59,228 nt of DNA. It comes from an uncultured Clostridia bacterium (GTDB taxonomy: Bacteria; Bacillota; Clostridia; TANB77; CAG-508). Position numbers and translations under genes: made by a program. Below, in pieces: positions 36,347 through 44,547 of this stretch; positions within the stretch are counted from its first letter, which is position 1, and each line of letters opens with the position of its first letter. The DNA lies in contig CALXPY010000003.1 of assembly GCA_944390395.1 (NCBI GenBank), forward strand, positions 1 through 59,228, read 5' to 3'. A model generated the notes under the pieces. It did no database searches. It had not been told where the DNA came from and saw only the letters and a list, made by a program, of their open reading frames with translations.

Positions 36347-37630
36347 CTACTCCACATAAAGTATAACACGGAAAGAATCGGTATCGTACACATCTCCTGC
36401 AGTGCCGTTAAGTCCCCTGTTAACTGTGGTATAGCGGCTAAAGTAGTAATTTCCTCCCCTAAGTACATAGGGAAAAGTGACGCCACCACCAGTGTACGTA
36501 GAATATTCTGTGCTCCATTCAAGGCAGTTTGAAGCCATATCATGTATATTACATACTTCATCTCCTGTTGTTCCTGTATTTGCTAGTGAACTATTTACAC
36601 TTGTCTTATTAGCATAATTAGTGTTCCCCATTTCTTGTATAAATACTATAGCTGTATCCCACGCATAACTATTTACTAAATCACTCTCTGCCCCTACACT
36701 ACTATCATTATTATACATATTTCTACTTATTTTTGCTGCTTCTATTTGTGTTATAAAATTCCATAGCATCCCTTGAGTTAACGCAGTACTTCTACTAGTT
36801 CTCGGAGTCCCTGTTGAGACTTTTGATAATGGCTTATAATTTGCCACACTACTTCCGCTTCCATAGCTTGCTTCATACCTTGCTAAATAATATCCTGCAT
36901 TATCTTTTACACTATTTACAAAACTTCCTAAATTCTTTGCTATTGCATTTAATCCATTTACTCCTGGTTCTATTCCATCTGGATTTGCTCTTGTTGCATA
37001 TTCTATAAAATCGTAAACATATTTTGATGGTCTTAATTTTATTTCTTGTTTATAATTTTCCAGATTTTTTTCTGTGTATGCTGCTTGTATTAATGTTGGT
37101 TCTCCATTACTTGTATTAAATGTATATCTTCCTAATTGTATGTCACTATAATTTGTTCCTGTACTATCTTTATATACTCTTCCTACTGGTATCCATACAA
37201 ATTGATTTCCATCTTTATCTTGTATTACTATTCCCTCTGGTACTGTTGTTCCTTCTTCTTCCACTACTTCAAAGCCTTTTGGTATTGTTACTTTATTTCC
37301 ATATTCATCTTCTACTTGTACTGTTTCTTCTTGTATATCTGTTACATCTTCTATATTAGTTGGTAAATCAGGTTCTGGATCTGGTATTTCTATATTACTA
37401 TTCCATTCCGAATTCATTATTTCATTTAACTCTTCTAATAAATTGTTTAATTCTGCTTGATCATTTGCTACTGCATTATTCATTGCATTCGCAGCCTCTT
37501 TGGCCTTATTTATGATTCCATTCTCACTAAATACTGCATCTATGGTTACTCCTGCTAATATTAAAATAACTATTATTGTTACTGTTAAAGCTATTAATGT
37601 TATACCTCTTTTCTCTTTTATACCTCTCAT
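36347..37630 (-). CDS. Prepilin-type anchored protein with FGE-sulfatase (C-type-lectin-like) domain; candidate DGR target
   Basis: The 427-aa protein begins with a prepilin-like leader, cut predicted after Gly9 (KRG then ITLIALTVTI), followed by a hydrophobic helix to about residue 33; the usual Glu at +5 is Ala. An Asn/Glu-rich stalk (about 45-125) leads to a formylglycine-generating-enzyme-type domain (about 130-427: FVWIPVGR, YYLARYEAS, CNIHDMASNCLEW, RGGNYYFSRYT, SFRVILYVE). This is the fold of many DGR variable proteins, and the last 39 residues match the place and composition of a variable region. Catalytic FGE cysteines are not evident, so a binding role is more likely than enzyme activity. 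It is probably a surface or pilus-tip adhesin-like protein. GC rises at the 3' end. Confidence 0.85.
   Translation of the reverse strand: MRGIKEKRGITLIALTVTIIVILILAGVTIDAVFSENGIINKAKEAANAMNNAVANDQAELNNLLEELNEIMNSEWNSNIEIPDPEPDLPTNIEDVTDIQEETVQVEDEYGNKVTIPKGFEVVEEEGTTVPEGIVIQDKDGNQFVWIPVGRVYKDSTGTNYSDIQLGRYTFNTSNGEPTLIQAAYTEKNLENYKQEIKLRPSKYVYDFIEYATRANPDGIEPGVNGLNAIAKNLGSFVNSVKDNAGYYLARYEASYGSGSSVANYKPLSKVSTGTPRTSRSTALTQGMLWNFITQIEAAKISRNMYNNDSSVGAESDLVNSYAWDTAIVFIQEMGNTNYANKTSVNSSLANTGTTGDEVCNIHDMASNCLEWSTEYSTYTGGGVTFPYVLRGGNYYFSRYTTVNRGLNGTAGDVYDTDSFRVILYVE
36350..36466 (-). other. Candidate DGR variable region (VR)
   Basis: It encodes residues 389-427. Codons 394-401 all end in a pyrimidine (AAT TAC TAC TTT AGC CGC, then TAT ACC), and further C-ending codons (AAC, GGC, TAC, ACC, TTC) follow, unusual for this AT-rich genome but expected from mutagenised AAY template codons. 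By hand count 36361-36480 is 44% GC, against about 28-33% in two sampled lines of the gene body. No template repeat or reverse transcriptase is in the window. Confidence 0.5.
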
Positions 37631-37671
37631 AAATTATTTCCTTCCTTTTGTTATTAATTTAAATTTTCTTG

Positions 37672-37826
37672 CCACAATAGTGATAATATTTTTTTCTTAG
37701 CGAGCTACGTGTGGGGACCAGCGAGTTAGAAAATGTTAAAATTTTGTACCCGAGGTTAAGCAAAATTTTATACATTTTCTTACGAAGTAGGGACGAGCAA
37801 GAAAAAACATATTATCACTATTGTGG
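37672..37826. repeat. 155-bp nested inverted repeat
   Basis: The outer arms 37672-37698 and 37799-37826 (starting CCACAATAGTGATAATAT) pair over 27-28 positions with one indel. The inner arms 37726-37746 and 37761-37782 (TTAGAAAATGT...AAAATTTTG) pair over about 21. Between them are two GC-richer internal loops that share GGGAC and GAGC motifs, and an apical loop of 14 nt. It lies 41 bases before the start codon of the FGE-domain gene. It could be a non-autonomous mobile element or a structured leader RNA. Confidence 0.75.
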
Positions 37827-37874
37827 AGCTTTAATTTTTGCTCTTTCAAATGTATCCACTTGTAAATTTTTTTG

Positions 37875-37921
37875 AAAAAAGCATACAAAAAGAACGCATC
37901 ACAATAATTCGATACGTTCTT
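37875..37921 (-). terminator. Minus-strand terminator inside the gap before the FGE-domain gene
   Basis: An 11-bp stem (37911-37921 with 37890-37900, AAGAACGTATC/GATGCGTTCTT, one G-U pair) is followed on the minus strand by TTTTTGTATGCTTTTTT. No gene ends here, so it would stop a leader or small RNA that begins upstream, near 38.06 kb. Confidence 0.65.
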
Positions 37922-37987
37922 AATTTTACATAATCTATTTGAATTTGATGTACAAAAATTAAACCTGTTTTATTCTCTAAAACACAA

Positions 37988-38009
37988 CTCTCTCTCTCTC
38001 TCTCTCTCT
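37988..38009. repeat. (CT)11 dinucleotide tract
   Basis: Eleven uninterrupted CT units, the only such microsatellite in the window, are followed by ACAACACCAACGGTTTCAGG, a GC-richer stretch to about 38052. A TGAAAAAGAAT/ATTCTTTTTCA palindrome lies at 38072-38100. The gap 37631-38259 holds no protein-coding gene that I can support. Confidence 0.9.
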
Positions 38010-38228
38010 ACAACACCAACGGTTTCAGGCTTCATGCTTGTTCTTCCCCTCGTATTTCTTACTATATTAGCTGAAAAAGAATGATATTAATTCTTTTTCA
38101 ATTATGGATAAATTTTATATTAAAAAAATATAAGTGTCAAGTTTTTTCATTTATTTTCTTTATGATGGAGGAAAATAAATCATTACATAAATTTTTATAA
38201 CTTTCTTTTTTTCTTATTTTATCTATGA

Positions 38229-38234
38229 TATAAT
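38229..38234 (+). promoter_or_regulatory. -10 element of traX-like gene
   Basis: A perfect TATAAT 26 nt before the start codon. The -35 region is T-rich and matches the consensus poorly. Confidence 0.45.
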
Positions 38235-38259
38235 AAGAAAAAAATTGAAAGGTCATTAT

Positions 38260-38973
38260 ATGAGTAGTTTTGTTTTAAAAATAATTGCAATTATTTCTAT
38301 GGTTTTTGACCATGGTGGATATGTTTTATTTAAATCTATTTCTCCTTTTAACTATATTGGTAGAATTGCTTTTCCTATTTTTGCTTTTCAAATTACAGAA
38401 GGTTATATCCATACTAGTAATTTTAAAAAATATTGTATTAGATTATTTGTATTTGCTTTAATTTCTCAAATACCTTATTCTTTATTTTTATCAAAAATTT
38501 CTAATAATATTTATGTACTTAATATATTTTTTACACTTTTATTTGGACTAGCTTCCATTTATGTGTACGATATAATAAACAAAAGTAATATTTTTTCAAA
38601 TTTTAAAAATTGTAATAGTTTAAAAAAGTGTTTAGGAATTTGTTTAGCTATAATAATTGGTATTTTAGGGAATATAGCAAATGTTGATTATGGATTCTGG
38701 GGTATAGCTGTTATTTTTATGTTTTATTTATTTAAAAATGACAAACCAGCTATGGTTATTTCATTTATAACAGCTTGTATTATTAAATACGGAATAGAAA
38801 TAATAAAATATGGATTTAATATAAGTTATATCTTCTTATGTATTTTTACAATGTTATCTATTGTATTTATATTGTTATATAATAAAAAACAAGGTAAGAA
38901 AGCCAAATATTTATTTTACGCTTTTTACCCTGTACATTTGCTAATCTTTTACTTTTTATTTAATATTATTTAA
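38260..38973 (+). CDS. TraX family membrane protein
   Basis: The TraX family is named for the F-plasmid pilin acetylase and includes many chromosomal acyltransferase-like proteins of Firmicutes. The 237-aa protein has about seven to eight membrane helices and family marks near the N-terminus: KIIAIISMVFDHGGYVLF (Asp-His) and the IGRIAFPIFAFQITEGY segment with Arg, Pro and Glu. A C-terminal YAFYPVHLLIFY box also fits. ATG at 38260 is chosen since AAAGG lies 7 nt before it; a TTG at 38245 is in frame. Possible substrates include wall or pilin components, which is inference. It converges on the protease remnant. Confidence 0.85.
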   Translation: MSSFVLKIIAIISMVFDHGGYVLFKSISPFNYIGRIAFPIFAFQITEGYIHTSNFKKYCIRLFVFALISQIPYSLFLSKISNNIYVLNIFFTLLFGLASIYVYDIINKSNIFSNFKNCNSLKKCLGICLAIIIGILGNIANVDYGFWGIAVIFMFYLFKNDKPAMVISFITACIIKYGIEIIKYGFNISYIFLCIFTMLSIVFILLYNKKQGKKAKYLFYAFYPVHLLIFYFLFNII

Positions 38974-38981
38974 TACTTCTT

Positions 38982-39969
38982 TTATCTTCTTTCCTTTACT
39001 AGGTTTAGAATGTTGTCAGTAATTCTTGTTCCAATACCTGTACCAGGTCTAATTTCATAGAATCCTTTTATTATTCCTACAGCATAATTATCACTAGTTT
39101 CTGCTATTGGACCTCCGCTCATTCCTCTTACTACTTTAGCAGAAATATCAAATTTTTTTGTAGAAACATTGGATATATTTCCTAGAGTATAAAATTGAAG
39201 TAAACTATTTCCTGGATCCCTTGGATATCCTATCGCTTTTATAGATCTATCTTCTAACCCTTCATTATATGTATATGCTCTTAGTCCCATCCAGCCAAGA
39301 TAATCTCCGAAGATTACTTCCAAGAACGCATATACACCAATCATCTTCTGGTTTATGATCTGAAATCCAAGCAGATGAATAAATTATCTGTGCCCATCCG
39401 TCAGAATAGCCTTTATACGCAGTCCCTCTAAAACCTGGATATGCAATCCAATCAGTATATTTTGAATTATCTTTTGGATTCATTACACAGTGAGCAGATG
39501 TTAATAATAAATTTGGACCAACTAAGAATCCACTTCCTGAGCCTCCACTACATTCTAAACGGCAAGTTACTCTATATGGAAACTCTGACATATCAATCAC
39601 ATTATTAAATGGTTCTATAGAAGATAAAGGCATCAATGGTTCGTATGTATTATAATAATTTTTTAAAAAATTATTATTAGGAATATATGGAGGTATAGAA
39701 TTTTCCTCAATATTTTTTCCCTCTGCTACTAATTTTTTACTTATATCTTCCATATTAATTTCTGTAGTTTTACCAGTCTTAGCATCATATTGTAAGATCT
39801 TTTCTTCTTCAAATGAATCTTGCTTTGTTTCTTGATATCCAATTTTTTCTGATATATCTTGAACTGTATTTAAATATTCTGATGCTTTTACATTGTTAGC
39901 AAATATAACTAATAGAAAAAGTATAGTAATTAATAATGCCCAAAATTTTTTAGTTAAACTTATTTTCAT
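38982..39969 (-). pseudogene. Secreted trypsin-like (V8/Glu-endopeptidase-type) serine protease, frameshifted
   Basis: The reading frame from 39969 encodes a signal peptide (1-29), a propeptide and the first half of a chymotrypsin-fold protease with the histidine in LLTSAHCV and the aspartate in PEDDWCICVL. The frame is then lost; the second half continues in another frame to 38982 with GDYLGWMGL and the serine in GMSGGPI. One extra G at about 39309 (an extra C before GGA on the coding strand) explains everything: its removal joins GSNL to GDYLGW and gives a protein of about 328 aa. AAGGGG precedes the start. Either a recent null mutation or a read error. Confidence 0.88.
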
Positions 39970-40063
39970 AAAAATTCCCCTTTTTTTATAGAACTAATAT
40001 TTTAATATATTAATTCTAGATAAATTTACAACCATTACTTTAAAATAATACACATGCTCTAAT

Positions 40064-40564
40064 TTATTTAATACTAAATTCTACTGTAATATAATCTTGT
40101 CCCAATTCTTTTACCAGCATATATCTTCCGCTTTCTAATTCTCCAAAATCTTTTGACCAATCAATATCAAATTTTATCTCATGAATATTCGGATCACTTA
40201 TTTGTGCTAGTTCACTAATTATAGCATCTGGATCAATTGGCTCAACTAATTTCCATTCACTTCCTTCCATTTTATAAATTAAATACCATTCATCATAATT
40301 ATATGGAATTTCATTTTCATCATGTATAATAACAGTTGCCCCATTCTTTGTTAATGTTCCCTCTTTAATTGTCATCTTCACTTTATCTTTACTTCTTTCA
40401 ATCTCAGGTATATCGATTTCATAATTTAAATTTTCTGTACTAACAGTACTATTTAAATTAGGTGAAAGTTCATTTACAGCATTTCTTCTCCAATACATAA
40501 TAAAAATTATTAATAAAATTATTACACATATAATTATACAAAATATTAATTTTTTTTCTCCCAT
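40064..40564 (-). CDS. Membrane-anchored bacterial Ig-like domain protein (paralog 1)
   Basis: The 166-aa protein has one N-terminal membrane helix (about 5-25), a short linker and an extracytoplasmic domain that fits the bacterial Ig-like family of PF20251: VKMTIKEGTLTKNGATV, WYLIYKMEGSEWKLVEP, IDWSKDFGELESGRYML. It is close to the protein at 44797 along its whole length, so one arose by duplication. ATG at 40564 follows GGAGG by 5 nt; the ATG four codons upstream would precede its own ribosome site. Function unknown; members often sit in signalling or envelope contexts. Confidence 0.82.
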   Translation of the reverse strand: MGEKKLIFCIIICVIILLIIFIMYWRRNAVNELSPNLNSTVSTENLNYEIDIPEIERSKDKVKMTIKEGTLTKNGATVIIHDENEIPYNYDEWYLIYKMEGSEWKLVEPIDPDAIISELAQISDPNIHEIKFDIDWSKDFGELESGRYMLVKELGQDYITVEFSIK

Positions 40565-40710
40565 ACTCACCTCCATTTAATCTTTATTTATGAAAAATTT
40601 TTATAGATTAATTTATTATATATTATATCTTTTCATTAAATAATGCAAGTAATTTTTACAAATATGTTAAATTGTTTATGACTTTTAATGTTGTTTGATT
40701 CTGTTATTTT

Positions 40711-40741
40711 TAAAAGTACCAAATATAAATTATTTGGCACT
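40711..40741 (-). terminator. Terminator after gpr
   Basis: A 10-11-bp stem AGTACCAAATA/TATTTGGCACT (40715-40725 with 40731-40741), including the gpr stop codon, followed by TTTTAAAAAT on the minus strand. Confidence 0.65.
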
Positions 40742-41681
40742 ATTTTTGTATAGCAAAGTTTATTCCCCTTGCTACTACACTAGACATATTTTCTATTAAC
40801 TCATCAATTTCTTTTGGAGTTACTATAAAATTATAATCTTGTGGTGCAAGGACTTCTTTTATCATTTCGTATTTGTCTTCGTCTTGTAATTTATTTAAGA
40901 AATCATTTGATTGTGCTTCTTCTTGTACTTTTTGAATAAATAAATCTAGACTGTCTGCTGCAATTGTTGCAGCTTCTACACATGTAGGAACTCCCATTGC
41001 AATTACAGGTATTCCTAATGTATTAATTGTTAATTCTTTTCTTGCATTGCCTACTCCTGCTCCTGGTACAATTCCTGTATCCGCAATTTGTATAGTACTA
41101 CTTATTCTTGCTATACTTCTTGAGGCTAATGCATCTATAACTATTATTAACTTAGGCTTTATATTATCTACTATTCCTTTTAGTATTTCTAAAGTTTCTA
41201 TTCCAGTAGTTCCTAATACTCCTGGAGATACAGCACTTACTGATCGTGTTCCTTGTTCTAATACATTAGGCATATATTCTAAAATATGTCTTGTAATGTC
41301 TATATCTTGTACAACTCTAGGTCCTAATGCATCTGGTGTAACATATAAATTTCCTAAACCAACAATAAGTATTGGATCTTCTGGAGATACTAAATTATTT
41401 ATAATATCTTTTAATTCTTTTGTTACTACTTCTGATGCCTTTTGTATCTCGTCTTCACTTGCAATTTTTAAGTTTTTTATATCTATAGTTATATAATTTC
41501 CCTTTTTCTTTCCAATTGCATTTTCTCCATTTTCATTTAATATTTTTACTTTAGATACTGTTATGTCTTCTCCTATTTTTTCTTCTGTAGTTTCAATACC
41601 ATCAACTTCTTTTTCAATATTATTCGCCTTTTTGTATAAATCTCTTCTTTCTAAGGCTAAATCGGTTCTAAAATTATACAT
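40740..41681 (-). CDS. gpr: GPR germination endopeptidase
   Basis: Gpr degrades small acid-soluble spore proteins during germination and belongs to the A25 peptidases. The 313-aa protein starts with the short propeptide region FRTDLALERRDL, whose processing site before the Glu fits the family, and contains VGLGNLYVTPDALGPRVV and GIETLEILKGIV. Catalytic aspartates lie in the expected N-terminal half. GGGAGG precedes the ATG, and a forespore-type promoter is visible. Confidence 0.95.
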   Translation of the reverse strand: MYNFRTDLALERRDLYKKANNIEKEVDGIETTEEKIGEDITVSKVKILNENGENAIGKKKGNYITIDIKNLKIASEDEIQKASEVVTKELKDIINNLVSPEDPILIVGLGNLYVTPDALGPRVVQDIDITRHILEYMPNVLEQGTRSVSAVSPGVLGTTGIETLEILKGIVDNIKPKLIIVIDALASRSIARISSTIQIADTGIVPGAGVGNARKELTINTLGIPVIAMGVPTCVEAATIAADSLDLFIQKVQEEAQSNDFLNKLQDEDKYEMIKEVLAPQDYNFIVTPKEIDELIENMSSVVARGINFAIQK

Positions 41682-41706
41682 TTTTTACCTCCCATTTTTA
41701 TATATT

Positions 41707-41736
41707 TAGTATACCTTTTTTTATGAAATTTATACA
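41707..41736 (-). promoter_or_regulatory. Candidate sigmaG/sigmaF promoter of gpr
   Basis: On the minus strand TGTATA (41731-41736), a 17-nt spacer and TATACTA (41707-41713) resemble the sigmaG consensus TGAATA/CATACTA. This fits the known forespore expression of gpr. Confidence 0.55.
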
Positions 41737-41746
41737 AAAACATCTG

Positions 41747-41789
41747 CTAGCAAAGCTTTTTATCTAATAGAAATGAGAAATTTTCTATT
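41747..41789 (-). repeat. Repeat element B, copy 2
   Basis: A stem AATAGAAA/TTTCTATT (41766-41773 with 41782-41789) is bordered by CTAGCAAAGCTTTTTA, similar to TTAACAAAGCTTTT next to the copies at 20550 and 44721. It is the least perfect copy. Confidence 0.4.
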
Positions 41790-41827
41790 TTCAATTTTTT
41801 ACATTGTCAAATTGTTTTATCATATAA

Positions 41828-44263
41828 TTATCTTGTTTTATTGTTTTTCCTTGCTGTTTTAGTTGACATATATATTACCAATATCGTTAGTATAACCATT
41901 ATTATTATTTGAATAGCCGGAAAATAATATTTCATTTCTAAATTAGTTTTAATAATGTAATATAAGCCATAGCTTAATATTATTCCTAATATTATTCCAA
42001 TAACAAGAGATTTTATTCCATAAATCAAACTCTCATAAGAAAACATTTTGTTAAATTGTTTGTTAGTCATTCCTATTGCCTTTAAAACTTCAAATTCTCT
42101 TTTTCTTAAATTCATGCTTGCTGTAATTGTATTATAGACATTAGTTATTCCTATTAAAGATATTACTAAAAGTAGACCATATAAAAAGATAGACATAATA
42201 ATTGTAAGTTTTTGTGCATCTTCCTTTTGCTTAGTATAATTTCTTACTGATATTTTATCAGTATTAATAAATTGCGATATTTCTTTTTCTAATTTATTTG
42301 GGTTACTCGAATTTACCCTCATATCCATAGAAAAATTTCCTTTTACTATACTATTTCTTCCATCATCAATTTCCATTTTTTTGGCCATATCATTAGATAT
42401 AATTAGTTTTTCATGCTCTAGATTATCACTATCTATTTTCTCTATCATAGAATTATCTAAATTAAATATTGCTACTGATGGATCTAAGTTAGTAATTTTT
42501 ATAATTGGAATTTTATATTCTTTTCCATTGCTTATAATGTTTAATATTTCTCCTTCTCTTACAGATGAGTTAGTAGAAAGTAAAATTCCCATATTAAAGG
42601 TATCTTCATATTTTAGTCCTATACTTTTTAAATAATTTTCATAAGTATTTCCTTCATAAGCATAAATACTAATTGCTTTATTATTGTTTTTCATTATAGC
42701 ATTAAATCTTACTATAATAGAATAATCTATGATACTGTCTAGCTCTTTAATCCTATCAAAATTTTTAAATACTGTATCTGTTTCTTCTTGTTCATCGCTA
42801 TATATCATTGATACATCTATATTTCTATTAGTCGGTTTATAAATATCATTTACTATCCAAAACATATATTGTATTATACTACTTATTATTATCACTAATA
42901 TCATAATGATACTAATTGAAATTGTTGTAGAGCGATATTGATTTTTATTTCGTTTAATATTTTTGTAAGCTATTTGTCCTTCTATTCCCAGCATCTTCGC
43001 TTTTAATTTACTAATTTTAACATATTTATTTTTAATTGAAATTTCATTATTTTGTCTAATTGTTTCAATTGGTGAAGCTTTCTTGGCTTTTTTTATTGGT
43101 CTAATACAAGATAAAAATGTTGAAAGTAATGTTAGTAATATACTAGCAATTATAGATATAACATTAACATTAAATTGCATAGTTAGCTCATTGTTATACA
43201 TATTTTCTAATAGGCTTCCAATTCCTTTTGTGCTTAAGAATGCTAATCCTATCCCTAACATTAAACCTATTGGAATACTAATTACGGTATAAAAAATTCC
43301 TTCTCTTAATACAATTGTTGTAATTTGTTTTGAGGTTGCTCCAATACTGATTAATGTTCCAAATTCTTTCATTCTTTCTGATATAGAAATTTGAAAACTA
43401 TTTTTGATTAGTATAATAGTAATTGCTACTACAATTATAATCGCTAGTGCACCTATTAATTCTAATTGAGATTTTTCATTCATTCCTTTGGTGGCACCTT
43501 GCCATAATAATAGTTCATTATTTTCTGAAATATGAGTTTTTATACTTGAATTCATTAGTTCTTGATAAAATGTACTTTCTCCTTTTGGATTTTTTAATAA
43601 TATATTCACTTCACAAGGTCTTACTTCCGTCATCTGTTCTAGCTTTGTAATTGCTATGTAAGCATTGCTACTATTTGCTTCCTGTCTTGTTTGCTTTATA
43701 ATTCCTGTAACGGTGTAAGTTACTCTTTCTATTCCATCTGGCTCTAAAAATTCTTCCATTTCATCATTAGAAATTTTTAATTTAACTTTCTGTACATCAA
43801 GTGTTAGTTGGTCACCAATTTTTATCTGCTCATTAGCATTATTTATCAAATAGTTAGAAACTAAAATTTCTTTCTCGTTCTGTGGTAATCTTCCTTCTAT
43901 TAACTCAATATCTCTATTAAGTAAAGCTATTTCATCATACCCTTCTATTTTAATTCCCTGTTTAGCATAAATTTGTGTTTCATAATCAGCTGCTCCTATT
44001 GTTTGAGATATTGCTATTTTTTCTATTTTTTCTTTCATCTGTTTAAATTGCATTGCAATTTCAGTAGTTGTTTGATCAATACGAATATGATAATTTCCTA
44101 TACGCCTTTTTGCATCCTCTACCATAGAATTTTGGAAATTATATATTAAAGTGAGTATAAAGCTAATTAAAGTTACTGACACTACAATTCCTATAATAGT
44201 AGCAATTGTTCTTTTTTTATTTCTTTTTAAATTCTTCCAAGCAAGTGCACTTAAAACATTCAT
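41828..44263 (-). CDS. FtsX/MacB-type ABC transporter permease
   Basis: This 811-aa membrane protein begins MNVLSALAWKNLKRNKKRT, a typical permease start, with a helix at about 18-40, an extracellular domain, a first FtsX block of three helices (about 255-390), a second N-terminal-type helix (about 465-490) and a final FtsX block (about 690-805). Transported substrate unknown; relatives export peptides or lipids or act in antimicrobial resistance. ATG at 44263 is preferred, with GAGGAT before it, although the frame is open further upstream into ATPase remnants (to 44503). The missing ATPase makes it doubtful that this copy works alone. Confidence 0.88.
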   Translation of the reverse strand: MNVLSALAWKNLKRNKKRTIATIIGIVVSVTLISFILTLIYNFQNSMVEDAKRRIGNYHIRIDQTTTEIAMQFKQMKEKIEKIAISQTIGAADYETQIYAKQGIKIEGYDEIALLNRDIELIEGRLPQNEKEILVSNYLINNANEQIKIGDQLTLDVQKVKLKISNDEMEEFLEPDGIERVTYTVTGIIKQTRQEANSSNAYIAITKLEQMTEVRPCEVNILLKNPKGESTFYQELMNSSIKTHISENNELLLWQGATKGMNEKSQLELIGALAIIIVVAITIILIKNSFQISISERMKEFGTLISIGATSKQITTIVLREGIFYTVISIPIGLMLGIGLAFLSTKGIGSLLENMYNNELTMQFNVNVISIIASILLTLLSTFLSCIRPIKKAKKASPIETIRQNNEISIKNKYVKISKLKAKMLGIEGQIAYKNIKRNKNQYRSTTISISIIMILVIIISSIIQYMFWIVNDIYKPTNRNIDVSMIYSDEQEETDTVFKNFDRIKELDSIIDYSIIVRFNAIMKNNNKAISIYAYEGNTYENYLKSIGLKYEDTFNMGILLSTNSSVREGEILNIISNGKEYKIPIIKITNLDPSVAIFNLDNSMIEKIDSDNLEHEKLIISNDMAKKMEIDDGRNSIVKGNFSMDMRVNSSNPNKLEKEISQFINTDKISVRNYTKQKEDAQKLTIIMSIFLYGLLLVISLIGITNVYNTITASMNLRKREFEVLKAIGMTNKQFNKMFSYESLIYGIKSLVIGIILGIILSYGLYYIIKTNLEMKYYFPAIQIIIMVILTILVIYMSTKTARKNNKTR

Positions 44264-44475
44264 ATTTCTATCCTCTATTCTTAATTTTTTATAATATTGG
44301 AATATCTTTCCATCTTTTATTGTAATAATTCTGTCAGCTACGTTTGTAATTCTTTCATCGTGTATTACTAACAAAATAGTTCGATTGTATTTCTTATTAG
44401 ATACTTTTAATAATTCTATAATTTTTCCTGATACCTTACTATCTAAATTTCCAGTAGGCTCGTCTGATAATATTT
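44264..44475 (-). pseudogene. 3' remnant of an ABC transporter ATPase gene
   Basis: In frame with the permease and without a stop between them, the translation shows only the end of an ABC ATPase: Walker B remainder LSDEPTGNLDS, then IIELLK, the H-loop VIHDERITN and the closing DRIITIKDGK. Walker A, Q-loop and the LSGGQ signature are absent; the sequence before about 44475 is unrelated and AT-rich. A 5' deletion is the simplest reading. Confidence 0.8.
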
Positions 44476-44547
44476 TTATAATTATATAAAAAACAAATTG
44501 CAAAGTCTCACGAAATTTGTCGAATTTTATTAATATATGTATTTTTT

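Noticed and set aside
36334..36561. A 75-aa minus-strand frame overlapping the candidate variable region
   Set aside because: It lies wholly in another frame of the FGE-domain gene, with no start signal of its own.
37988..38009. CT tract as part of a CRISPR or tandem gene repeat
   Set aside because: It is a simple dinucleotide repeat with no spacer structure.
38010..38060. Possible cyclic-di-GMP riboswitch before the pilin-like gene
   Set aside because: The GC-richer stretch lacks the conserved core motifs of either c-di-GMP class as I know them.
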